This document shows, piece by piece, positions 57,113 to 64,000 of a stretch of DNA of 64,000 bases. The notes beneath the pieces are model-generated. The model was not told where the DNA came from and did not search any database. It was given only the letters and a program-made list of their open reading frames with translations. The translations under genes and the position numbers were made by a program. Source of the stretch: Pseudomonas entomophila (GTDB taxonomy: Bacteria; Pseudomonadota; Gammaproteobacteria; Pseudomonadales; Pseudomonadaceae); assembly GCF_013523125.1 (NCBI RefSeq), contig NZ_JAAMQJ010000021.1, positions 1-64,000 of the forward strand. Reading direction: 5' to 3'. Each line of letters begins with the position of its first letter. The stretch's first letter is position 1.

Positions 57113-59566
57113 TCAGCGAAACGCCCCCGGTACCGACTGGCGGGTCACCGTCGCGGCCGGGCGTCGAGGATACAGGCTCGCACACGTGAACGCCTGCGGA
57201 CGTTCTACCAGATAGCCTTGGGCGTAATCCACGCCAATGTCACGCAGGACGCTTTCGATCACGGGCGTTTCGACGAACTCGGCGATCGTGCGTTTGCCCA
57301 TGACGTGACCGATGTGGTTGATGACCTCGACCATGGCCCGGTTGATCGGGTCGTCGAGCATGTCCTTGACGAAACTGCCGTCGATCTTCAGGTAATCCAC
57401 CGGCAAATGCTTCAGGTAGGCGAACGACGACATGCCGGCGCAGAAATCGTCCAGCGAGAACCTGCAGCCCAGGCTCTTGAGCTGGTTGATGAAGCGGATG
57501 GCGCTGCCCAGATTGGCAATGGCGCTGGTCTCGGTGATCTCGAAACAGATCATCTGCGCCGGGATGCGGAACTCGCTGAACTGGCGCTCGAGGTACTCGA
57601 GGAACTTGTCGTCGCCGATGCTGGTGCCCGACAGGTTGATCGCGCACATGGCCAGCGGGCCCTCGTGCCCGTCGTCCAGGCACTGGCGAATGGTCTGGAA
57701 CACGCTGCGCACCACCCAGCGGTCGAGCGCGCTCATCAGTCCGTAGCGCTCGGCGGCCGGGATGAAGTTATCCGGGAGGATGGTCCGCCCGCTTTCGTCG
57801 TGCAGGCGCAGCAGGATTTCGATGTGGCTCTCGCCCTCACCCTGCAGCGGCACGATCGCCTGGGCGTACAGGCAGAAGCGGTTTTCCTCGAGGGCGACGT
57901 GCAGCCGCTGGATCCAGGCCATCTCGCCGAAGCGCGTGGACAGCTCGCTGACGTCGGCATGGTAGACCTGCACGCGGTTGCGGCCTTTCTCCTTGGCCAT
58001 GTAGCAGGCCATGTCGGCGGCGCGCAGCGAGGCTTCCAGGGTGGTCGGACCCTGGGCAACGTGCACCAGGCCGACGCTCACGGTGGTGACGAAGGGCCGC
58101 TCCTTCCAGACGAAGTGCAGGCTCTGCACCAGCTGGCGCAGGTGTTCGGCGATGCGCTCGGCCTGGTCGGCCGGGCAGTTCTTCAGCAGTACGCCGAACT
58201 CGTCGCCGCCCAGTCGCGCCAGGGTGTCGCCCTCGCGCAGGCCGGATTGCAGCACGGCGCAGATGTGCCGCAGCAACTCGTCGCCGGCCGCATGGCCACA
58301 GGTGTCGTTGACCAGCTTGAACTGGTCCAGGTCGAGGAACATCAGGGTATGCCGGGCAGGCTGGCGGGCCAGCTCGTTCAGTGCCTGTTCCAGCCGGTAC
58401 TCGAACTCGCGGCGGTTGGCCAGGCCGGTCAGCGCATCGTGGGTGGCCTGCCAGGACAGGTTGGCGATGTACTGGCGCTCCTGGGTCATGTCGTGCAGCA
58501 CCAGCACGGTACCGCTGGTCATACCCTCGGTCAGGATCGGCGAGCCGACCAGGTTGACCGACACGGTGCTGCCGTCCAGCCGCTGGATGTAGCGGGTGTG
58601 CTCGGTGCCACCGCGCAGGTTGCCGGACAGCACCTGCTCGACCAGGTTGTGGCTCTCCTGCTCGGCCTGCTCGTCGAGCAGGCTGAACAAGGCGGCCATG
58701 GGCAGGCCCTGGGCATGTTCGGCATTCCAATGGGTGAGCTGCTCGGCCGCGGGGTTCATGTAGGTGATGCTGCCCTCGACGTCGGTGGTGATCACCGCGT
58801 CGCCGATCGAGGCCAGGGTGATCTGCGCGCGCTCCTTTTCCACCTGCAAGGCATTGGCGAACGCCTGGCGCTGCGTCAGCAGCCTGGCCGAGCGCCGCCA
58901 GGCCAGCGCGATGAGAAACAGGGCCGTGGCCAGGTTGGTCAGTAGCAGCATCTTCAGCAAGGTGCGCGAGCCGGCGCCCAAGGCATCGCTGAACGCTTTG
59001 GCCGCCGGAGTGACATCGTCGTTGATGGCAGCGATCCGGGCTTTCCAGTCAGCGACCTGTGCGGCCTCGACCGGACCTTGCTCGAACGCCCGCCGCATCT
59101 GCCCGGCCAACTGGTTCAGGGCCATGAGGTAGCTGTCGCCCACTTCCCAGTTGTCGATGGCCTGGTCCATGTAGCTGACGTCGCGGAAATACCGGTAGAA
59201 CCAGATCACCCGGGTGACGTCGGCCGGATGGTTGCCACCGAGCAGAATGCCTTCGCGCGCGGCCTCCAGGTCGGGTTCCGGTTTCTCCATGGCCTTGCGC
59301 AGCTGGTAGCCGCCCAGGGGGATGGCGATGGCGCGCTGGTAGCTCTGGAAGATGCGTTCGTCGTGGGTATCGGCGTAGAGGCTGAGGTAATAGATGGCGT
59401 CTTTCTGGCCTTTCGACCACAGACTCTCGCCGACCACGTAGGCGCGCACGGCCGACAGTGCGTACAGGCTCAGGCTGCCGAGCAGCACCTGAAACGCGAC
59501 CACGGCGATGAACGGCCAGATGATGCCGAGCAAGCGTGGTGTATCGAGCGTTCGATGTGCCTTCAT
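57113..59566 (-). CDS. Membrane PAS-GGDEF-EAL cyclic-di-GMP protein
   Basis: The 817-aa protein has a membrane segment at about 13-33, a periplasmic helical sensor (about 34-200), a second membrane segment at about 205-225 and a PAS domain (about 245-365). The GGDEF domain contains an intact RLGGDEFGVLL motif near 453, so it could make cyclic-di-GMP. The EAL domain begins with EILLRLHDESG near 586 and keeps INLSGTSI, EITETSAI, LDDFCAGMSSF and KIDGSFVKDM. The DDFCAGMSSF form is a known subgroup that retains catalytic residues. Either or both activities may operate. It lies 38 bp after the TenA-like gene start. Confidence 0.93.
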   Translation of the reverse strand: MKAHRTLDTPRLLGIIWPFIAVVAFQVLLGSLSLYALSAVRAYVVGESLWSKGQKDAIYYLSLYADTHDERIFQSYQRAIAIPLGGYQLRKAMEKPEPDLEAAREGILLGGNHPADVTRVIWFYRYFRDVSYMDQAIDNWEVGDSYLMALNQLAGQMRRAFEQGPVEAAQVADWKARIAAINDDVTPAAKAFSDALGAGSRTLLKMLLLTNLATALFLIALAWRRSARLLTQRQAFANALQVEKERAQITLASIGDAVITTDVEGSITYMNPAAEQLTHWNAEHAQGLPMAALFSLLDEQAEQESHNLVEQVLSGNLRGGTEHTRYIQRLDGSTVSVNLVGSPILTEGMTSGTVLVLHDMTQERQYIANLSWQATHDALTGLANRREFEYRLEQALNELARQPARHTLMFLDLDQFKLVNDTCGHAAGDELLRHICAVLQSGLREGDTLARLGGDEFGVLLKNCPADQAERIAEHLRQLVQSLHFVWKERPFVTTVSVGLVHVAQGPTTLEASLRAADMACYMAKEKGRNRVQVYHADVSELSTRFGEMAWIQRLHVALEENRFCLYAQAIVPLQGEGESHIEILLRLHDESGRTILPDNFIPAAERYGLMSALDRWVVRSVFQTIRQCLDDGHEGPLAMCAINLSGTSIGDDKFLEYLERQFSEFRIPAQMICFEITETSAIANLGSAIRFINQLKSLGCRFSLDDFCAGMSSFAYLKHLPVDYLKIDGSFVKDMLDDPINRAMVEVINHIGHVMGKRTIAEFVETPVIESVLRDIGVDYAQGYLVERPQAFTCASLYPRRPAATVTRQSVPGAFR

Positions 59567-59917
59567 GGGGTCCTTGTCATGCGACGTTCACGGCCTGAGT
59601 AGCGCCTGACCTAGCACAGCGTAGGCGATGTGCCATGACTGTGGCAGTTTTTTCAGGGTCCGCAAAGCCCGGGTAGGGACGGGCCGATGGGGGTCGTGGG
59701 GTGGAGGTCGTGATGGGTGAGCGCGTGGATGATTCTGTGCCTGATGTGGAGTGCTTGGTAGACCGGGTGGCGGGTTTACGGGTCCTTTGGACCCGATCGC
59801 GGCACAGGGGCCTACAGGTTATTGCGATCCTCTGTAGGAGCGGCCCCTGTGCCGCGATCGGGCCTGAAAGGCCCGTAAACCCGCGACGCCTGCCTCCACA
59901 GGCACCCCTCTTCTCTC
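59567..59917. other. 351-bp gap before the GGDEF-EAL gene, with an inverted REP pair
   Basis: The right part holds an inverted REP pair at 59774-59880; the left part should contain the promoter of the minus-strand GGDEF-EAL gene. No open frame has both a ribosome site and family features. The ABC exporter gene ends at 59918, right after the repeat. Confidence 0.6.
59774..59880. repeat. Inverted pair of REP-type palindromes after the ABC exporter gene
   Basis: TTTACGGGTCC through CGCGGCACAGGGGCCTACA (59774-59817) faces TGTAGGAGCGGCCCCTGTGC through GGCCCGTAAA (59833-59880). The left arm has lost a few bases (CCGCTC shortened to C). It lies downstream of the minus-strand ABC exporter. Confidence 0.85.
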
Positions 59918-61750
59918 TCAACTCTGCTGCAAATGCCCATACAACTTGGCATACAGCCCACCTTCGGCGATGAGCTGCTGATGACCGCCGTCCTCGGCCA
60001 CCTGCCCGCCGTCGAACACCAGCACACGATCGGCCTGTTTCACCGCCGACAACCGGTGGGCGATGATCAGGGTGGTGCGGCCGCTGAGAAAGCGCGCCAG
60101 GGCCTGGTGCAGGTTGTATTCGGTGGCCGCGTCCAGCGCCGAGGTCGCTTCGTCGAGGATCACCACCTTGGGCTCGGCCAGGATCATGCGGGCGATGGCC
60201 AGGCGCTGCCGCTGGCCGCCGGACAGGCGCACCCCGGAGCGGCCCACCATGCTGTCCAGGCCCTGCGGCAAGGCGGCGATGACCGGCTCGAGCTGGGCAA
60301 TGCGCAAGGCCTCCCAGCAGGCCTCGTCCGTGCAGTCGCGGCCCATGGCCAGGTTGGCGCGCACGCTGTCGTTGAACAGCGCCGGGTGCTGCAGCACCAC
60401 GGCCACCTGCTCGCGCAGCGTCTGCAGGCCGATCTCTTGCAGGCTCGCGCCGCCGAAACGAATGGTCCCGGCCTGGGCGCTGTACAAGCCGAGCAGCAGT
60501 TGCACCAGGGTGCTCTTGCCGCCCCCGCTGGCACCGACGATCGCGACCTTTTCGCCGGGCGCGATCGACAGGTTCAGCTGGTCCAGCACCGGCTCGTCGG
60601 CGTAGGCGAAGCGCAGGTCGCGCACCTCGATTCCTACCGTGGTGCGCCCGGCGAACGGGTCGGTGGCGGCGGCGAAATGAGGTTCATCCTCGCGCGACAA
60701 CAGCTCGTTGAGCCGTCCCAGAGCGCCCCCGGCGGCATAGTAGGCGTACTGCAGGTTGAGCAACTGCTCCACCGGCCCGATCATGAACCACAGGTAGCTG
60801 AACACCGCCAGCATCTGCCCGATGGACAGGTCGGAAAACAGCACGGTAAGCATGGCCGCGGCGCGGAACAGGTCGATGCCGAACTGGAACAACAGCCCAC
60901 TGGCGCGACCGCTGGCGTCGCTCTTCCACTGCGAGGCGACGGCGCGGTCACGCACTTCGCGGGCACGCAGGCCCAGGCGACCGAGGAAATACCCCTGGCG
61001 GTTGCTGGCGCGGATCTCCTGCACGGCGTCCAGGGTTTCGGTCAGTGCCTGGGTGAACCGCGCGGTGCTGTCGTTCTCCAGCTTCTTCAGGTGCTTGACC
61101 CGCTTGCCCAGCTGCACGGTGCAGTAGATCACCAGCGGGTTGAACAGCAGGATCAGCAGCGCCAGTTTCCAGTGCATCCAGATCAGGATGGCGGCGGTGC
61201 CGGTGAGGGTCAGCATGGCCACCAGGAACCGGCTCAGGGTCTCGCCGACGAACTTGTCGAGGGTGTCCAGGTCGGTGACCAGGTGGGTGGCGACGGTGCC
61301 ACTGCCCAGGTTTTCGTATTCCTTGAGCGAGATCCGCTTGAGCCGTTCGATCAGGCGGATGCGCAGGCGGTAGACGATGTCCTTGGCCAGCCCGGCGAAC
61401 AGGCGCGCCTGGGCCACGTTGAACGCCAGCGCCGCCAAGCGCAGGCAGAAGGTCACGCCCAGCATCAGGCCGATGTAGCCGACCGGCACCTGCCAGTCGA
61501 CCGGTAGCAGACGGTTCATCCACTGCAGGGCCCGATCACCGTTGCCCAGCAGCACTTCGTCGACCAGCAGCGGCAGCAGCAGCGGAATCGGCACGCTGCA
61601 CAAGGCACCGAACACGGCGATCAGGTTGGCGGCCCAGAGGGCCTTGCGGTGGTGCAGCGCCAGGCGGCGGATCTCCGCCCAGCTCAGGCGATCGGCGGCC
61701 TTGGGCGAGGCCTCCGGTGGCGGCTCGGGCGAGCCGGGCAGGTCAAGCAC
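59918..61750 (-). CDS. ABC exporter, fused membrane and ATPase domains
   Basis: The GTG start at 61750 (VLDLPGSPEPPPEASPK) overlaps the stop of the DsbA-family gene and is preferred, as upstream codons would lie deep within that gene; this gives 610 aa. Six membrane helices are in about 40-330. The ATPase part has Walker A VGASGGGKST (about 405), signature LSGGQRQRLA (about 505) and Walker B VVILDEATSALD (about 527). It resembles MsbA/lipid-type exporters. The substrate cannot be told. Confidence 0.9.
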   Translation of the reverse strand: MLDLPGSPEPPPEASPKAADRLSWAEIRRLALHHRKALWAANLIAVFGALCSVPIPLLLPLLVDEVLLGNGDRALQWMNRLLPVDWQVPVGYIGLMLGVTFCLRLAALAFNVAQARLFAGLAKDIVYRLRIRLIERLKRISLKEYENLGSGTVATHLVTDLDTLDKFVGETLSRFLVAMLTLTGTAAILIWMHWKLALLILLFNPLVIYCTVQLGKRVKHLKKLENDSTARFTQALTETLDAVQEIRASNRQGYFLGRLGLRAREVRDRAVASQWKSDASGRASGLLFQFGIDLFRAAAMLTVLFSDLSIGQMLAVFSYLWFMIGPVEQLLNLQYAYYAAGGALGRLNELLSREDEPHFAAATDPFAGRTTVGIEVRDLRFAYADEPVLDQLNLSIAPGEKVAIVGASGGGKSTLVQLLLGLYSAQAGTIRFGGASLQEIGLQTLREQVAVVLQHPALFNDSVRANLAMGRDCTDEACWEALRIAQLEPVIAALPQGLDSMVGRSGVRLSGGQRQRLAIARMILAEPKVVILDEATSALDAATEYNLHQALARFLSGRTTLIIAHRLSAVKQADRVLVFDGGQVAEDGGHQQLIAEGGLYAKLYGHLQQS

Positions 61751-62375
61751 AGGCGGCCTGCTCCAACCAGCGGGCCAGCAAGGGTTGCAGGCGCTCCAAC
61801 GGTTGGAAGCCATTGGTCAACAGGGCCAGTTGGCCGTTGCGCTCGGCCAGCAAGGTCGGGAAACCGGCGATCCCTAAGCGCTGGGTCCAGGCGAAATCGG
61901 CCTCGGTAGCGGCACGGGTGTCGGCGTGGTCGAACAGCGCACGGAACCGCTCGCGGTCGAACCCGACCTGCTCGGCCAGCGCCACCAGCTGCGGCGCCCG
62001 GGTGATGTCCGTGCCGGCCTGGTAGAACGCCCGCTGCATCAGCGCCAGCAGCGGCCACAGGCGCGAAGCGTCCAGTTCACGCGCGGTGACCAACGCCCGG
62101 CACGCCGGCTCGGTGTCGTAGACGAAGCCGTCCGGCAAGGCGCCGTCGAAGTCGAACGGTTGCCCGGTCGCCTCACCGACGGCCTGCCAATGGTCGAGGA
62201 TATAGCGCCGGGTCGAGGCATCCAGCGCGCTGCTGCCCCGGCGCAGCCCACCGACCACCAGGCAGGTATCGACCCCGGCCTGCGCCGCCTGCTCGATCAG
62301 GGCCTGCGCCACCGGCGCGAAGCCCCAGCACCAGGAACACATCGGGTCCATCACATAGAGCAGGCGTGCGCTCAT
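61743..62375 (-). CDS. DsbA-family protein with CSWC active site (FrnE-like)
   Basis: The 210-aa protein has no signal peptide and so is cytoplasmic. The CxxC site is C13-S-W-C16 in MDPMCSWCWGFAPV, and the rest is the helical DsbA/FrnE insert plus the thioredoxin-fold C-terminus. Similar proteins are annotated as 2-hydroxychromene isomerase-like or FrnE oxidoreductases. It lies 3 bp after trhO and overlaps the ABC exporter gene. Confidence 0.88.
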   Translation of the reverse strand: MSARLLYVMDPMCSWCWGFAPVAQALIEQAAQAGVDTCLVVGGLRRGSSALDASTRRYILDHWQAVGEATGQPFDFDGALPDGFVYDTEPACRALVTARELDASRLWPLLALMQRAFYQAGTDITRAPQLVALAEQVGFDRERFRALFDHADTRAATEADFAWTQRLGIAGFPTLLAERNGQLALLTNGFQPLERLQPLLARWLEQAACA

Positions 62376-62378
62376 CGA

Positions 62379-63314
62379 TCAGGCCTCGGCCTTGCGGTAG
62401 TTGTGCCCGATCGGGTGCGGCAGGTTGCGCGCCTTGGCCAGTTCGATCTGCTTCTGCCGGTCGATGGCGCTGCGGCGGGTCTTCTCGCTCAGGCTGTCCC
62501 AGCAGTGCGGGCAGCTGATGCCTGGCGAATAATGCTCGCTGGCCCGGTCCTCGACGCTGACCGGATGACGGCAGGCGTGGCACTGGTCGTAATCGCCTTC
62601 GGAGAGGTCATGGCGCACGGTCACGCGGTTGTCGAAGACGAAGCAGTCGCCTTCCCACAGGCTCTCTTCCTGGGGCACTTCCTCGAAGTACTTGAGAATG
62701 CCGCCCTTGAGGTGATAGACCGCCTCGAAGCCTTCGCCAAGCATGTAGCTGGAAGCCTTCTCGCAACGGATGCCGCCGGTGCAGAACATGGCGACCTTCT
62801 TGTGCCGGCTTGGGTCGAAGTGCTCCTTGATGTACTCGGGGAACTCGCGAAAGCTCGTGGTCTTGGGGTCGATGGCGTCCTTGAAGGTGCCGATGGCCAC
62901 TTCGTAGTCGTTGCGGGTGTCGATCAGCAGCACCTCGGGGTCGCTGATCAGCGCGTTCCAGTCCTTGGGCTCGACGTAGGTACCGACCGCCTGGTTGGGG
63001 TCGACGCCTGGCACGCCCAGGGTGACGATCTCTTTCTTGAGCTTGACCTTGGTGCGGTAGAACGGCTGGTCGTCGCAGAGGGATTCTTTATGGTCGATGT
63101 CGACCAGGCGCGGGTCGTTGCGCAGCCAGGCGAGCAAGGCGTCGATGCCTTGGCGGGTGCCCGAGACGGTGCCGTTGATGCCTTCTTCGGCCAGCAGCAG
63201 CGTGCCTTTGACGTCATGGGCCAGCATGGCCTGGTGCAGAGGCTCGCGCAGGGCCTCGTAGTCTTTCAGGGTGACGAACTTGTACAGCGCCGCGACGACG
63301 ATCGGTTGGGACAT
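62379..63314 (-). CDS. trhO: tRNA uridine 5-hydroxylase, rhodanese family
   Basis: The start at [19 protein letters not shown] gives 311 aa, the usual length. The rhodanese active-site loop is [12 protein letters not shown], and a C-terminal Cys-rich part ([19 protein letters not shown]) is typical. TrhO (YceA) uses oxygen to hydroxylate U34 in some tRNAs. The 31 upstream codons in frame are not family-like. Confidence 0.93.
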   Translation of the reverse strand: MSQPIVVAALYKFVTLKDYEALREPLHQAMLAHDVKGTLLLAEEGINGTVSGTRQGIDALLAWLRNDPRLVDIDHKESLCDDQPFYRTKVKLKKEIVTLGVPGVDPNQAVGTYVEPKDWNALISDPEVLLIDTRNDYEVAIGTFKDAIDPKTTSFREFPEYIKEHFDPSRHKKVAMFCTGGIRCEKASSYMLGEGFEAVYHLKGGILKYFEEVPQEESLWEGDCFVFDNRVTVRHDLSEGDYDQCHACRHPVSVEDRASEHYSPGISCPHCWDSLSEKTRRSAIDRQKQIELAKARNLPHPIGHNYRKAEA

Positions 63315-63422
63315 GCAGGGATTCTCCAGGTGGTCACCCGCGCAAGGGGCGGACCGGACGACGAACGAAAAACGCGCCGACAGGCGGCGCGTTGCGAAGT
63401 CTAGCAAATTCCGGCGCTCGAA

Positions 63423-63722
63423 TCAGTGCCGGCTGCCGCCTGCGCAGACGGGCGAGGCCGGCGCGGCGCCGACCTGTGCCCATTCTTCGGGGGTGTAGGT
63501 GTGCAGCGCCAGGGCATGGAACTCGCCCATCAGCGCACCCAGGATGGCGTAGACCTTCTGGTGACGCTTGACGCTGTTCAGGCCGACGAACTGCTCACTG
63601 ACGATGATCGCCTTGTAGTGCGTCTGCTGGCCACGGCTGTGCATGTGGCTCTCGTCGAGCACCTCGAGGTGCACGGGGGTCAGCAGGGCCAGGCTGTGCT
63701 CGATGCGTTGCTGCATGGTCAT
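63423..63722 (-). CDS. bolA: BolA-family protein
   Basis: The 99-aa protein carries the BolA fold: LEVLDESHMHSRGQQTHYKAIIVS, split here for length as DESHMHSRG and HYKAIIV, followed by FVGLNSVKRHQKVYAILG. The conserved His of the HxxVY-like region and a C-terminal Cys fit a glutaredoxin partner role in iron-sulfur handling. An internal ATG two codons in is an alternative start. It begins 11 bp after the DUF2059 gene. Confidence 0.9.
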   Translation of the reverse strand: MTMQQRIEHSLALLTPVHLEVLDESHMHSRGQQTHYKAIIVSEQFVGLNSVKRHQKVYAILGALMGEFHALALHTYTPEEWAQVGAAPASPVCAGGSRH

Positions 63723-63732
63723 CGCGCGGGGC

Positions 63733-64000
63733 TCACTTCTTCGCCGACGCGGCAGCCTTGCCGGCGTTCGGGTCGAGTTCCTTGGTCATGTCCTCGAGCA
63801 GCTTGTTGACCACCGGCACGGCCGGCTCCAGCTTGGACTGGGTCAGCTGGGCGGACTGCTGGGTGACCTTGGGCATTTCACGCATCACCTTGCGACCGAC
63901 CGGCGACTCGTAGAACTTGACCAGCTCCTTGAGCTCGTCTTCGGTGAAGCTGGTGGTGTACAGCTTGACCATGTCAGGCTTGAGCTTCTTCCAGCCGATG
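63733..64000 (-). CDS. DUF2059-domain protein, 5' end outside the window
   Basis: The visible C-terminal 88 or so residues include WKKLKPDMVKLYTTSFTEDE and FYESPVGRKVMREMP, the DUF2059 signature, and a low-complexity Lys/Ala end (GKAAASAKK). The frame stays open through 64000, so the true start is beyond the edge; the ATG at 63972 is internal. Family members are periplasmic and of unknown function. Confidence 0.85.
   Translation of the reverse strand, partial: IGWKKLKPDMVKLYTTSFTEDELKELVKFYESPVGRKVMREMPKVTQQSAQLTQSKLEPAVPVVNKLLEDMTKELDPNAGKAAASAKK

Noticed and set aside
57095-58945. Plus-strand 616-codon frame opposite the GGDEF-EAL gene
   Set aside because: The minus strand shows clear PAS, GGDEF and EAL motifs; the plus frame is an antisense shadow.
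57113-59566. EAL domain considered degenerate because of EILLR and DDFCAGMSSF
   Set aside because: The Glu, Asn, Asp pair and Lys expected for catalysis are still visible, so loss of activity is not supported.

Overview
The window looks like a Pseudomonas putida-group chromosome. The evidence is the GC-rich housekeeping block (ubiG, mupP, yciK, mtnA, gyrA, serC, pheA, a tyrA-aroA fusion, cmk, rpsA, ihfB), the REP-type palindromes in intergenic gaps, and an O-antigen gene block next to ihfB, the position known for O-antigen loci in Pseudomonas. Functions are assigned by reading motifs and recalling family sequences; no database search was run.

Layout. (1) 0.3-4.9 kb, minus strand: a complete type I secretion system (ABC exporter, HlyD adaptor, TolC-like outer membrane protein). 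(2) 5.4-7.8 kb, plus strand: an unknown protein and the probable secreted cargo, a 482-aa protein with RTX-type Gly/Asp repeats and four DUF4214-type repeats, closed by a double hairpin terminator. (3) 7.9-22.8 kb, plus strand: a glycan-building cluster that becomes clearly AT-rich from about 9.5 kb. It encodes two large GT2 proteins and a TPR protein sharing a repeated beta-type domain, a dual-GT2 polymerase very close to Pasteurella/E. coli K4 class II glycosaminoglycan synthases, a putative rhamnosyltransferase, UDP-glucose 6-dehydrogenase, a coiled-coil protein, a 1094-aa GT2-GT4 fusion, and a secreted protein with the catalytic signature of GH56 hyaluronidases. (4) 22.9-37.5 kb: GC-rich O-antigen genes: rmlA, rmlC, two acyltransferases, Wzm/Wzt exporter, a methyltransferase with a coiled coil, a triple GT-B enzyme, phosphomannomutase and mannose-1-phosphate guanylyltransferase. 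(5) 37.7-50.7 kb, minus strand: an MBL/beta-CASP protein, LapA-domain protein, ihfB, a hexapeptide acyltransferase, rpsA, cmk, tyrA-aroA, pheA, serC, gyrA. (6) 51-64 kb: mtnA, mtaD, ubiG, mupP, yciK, a TenA/PqqC-like protein, a GGDEF-EAL protein, an ABC exporter, a DsbA-family protein, trhO, bolA and a truncated DUF2059 gene.

The most notable content is region 1-3. A likely glycosaminoglycan-type synthase, the enzyme that makes its UDP-glucuronate donor, and a hyaluronidase-family hydrolase with a signal peptide lie together, directly behind a type I secretion system and its repeat-protein cargo. I infer a GAG-like surface glycan, possibly attached to the secreted protein. The polymer identity and any link to the cargo are not shown by sequence.
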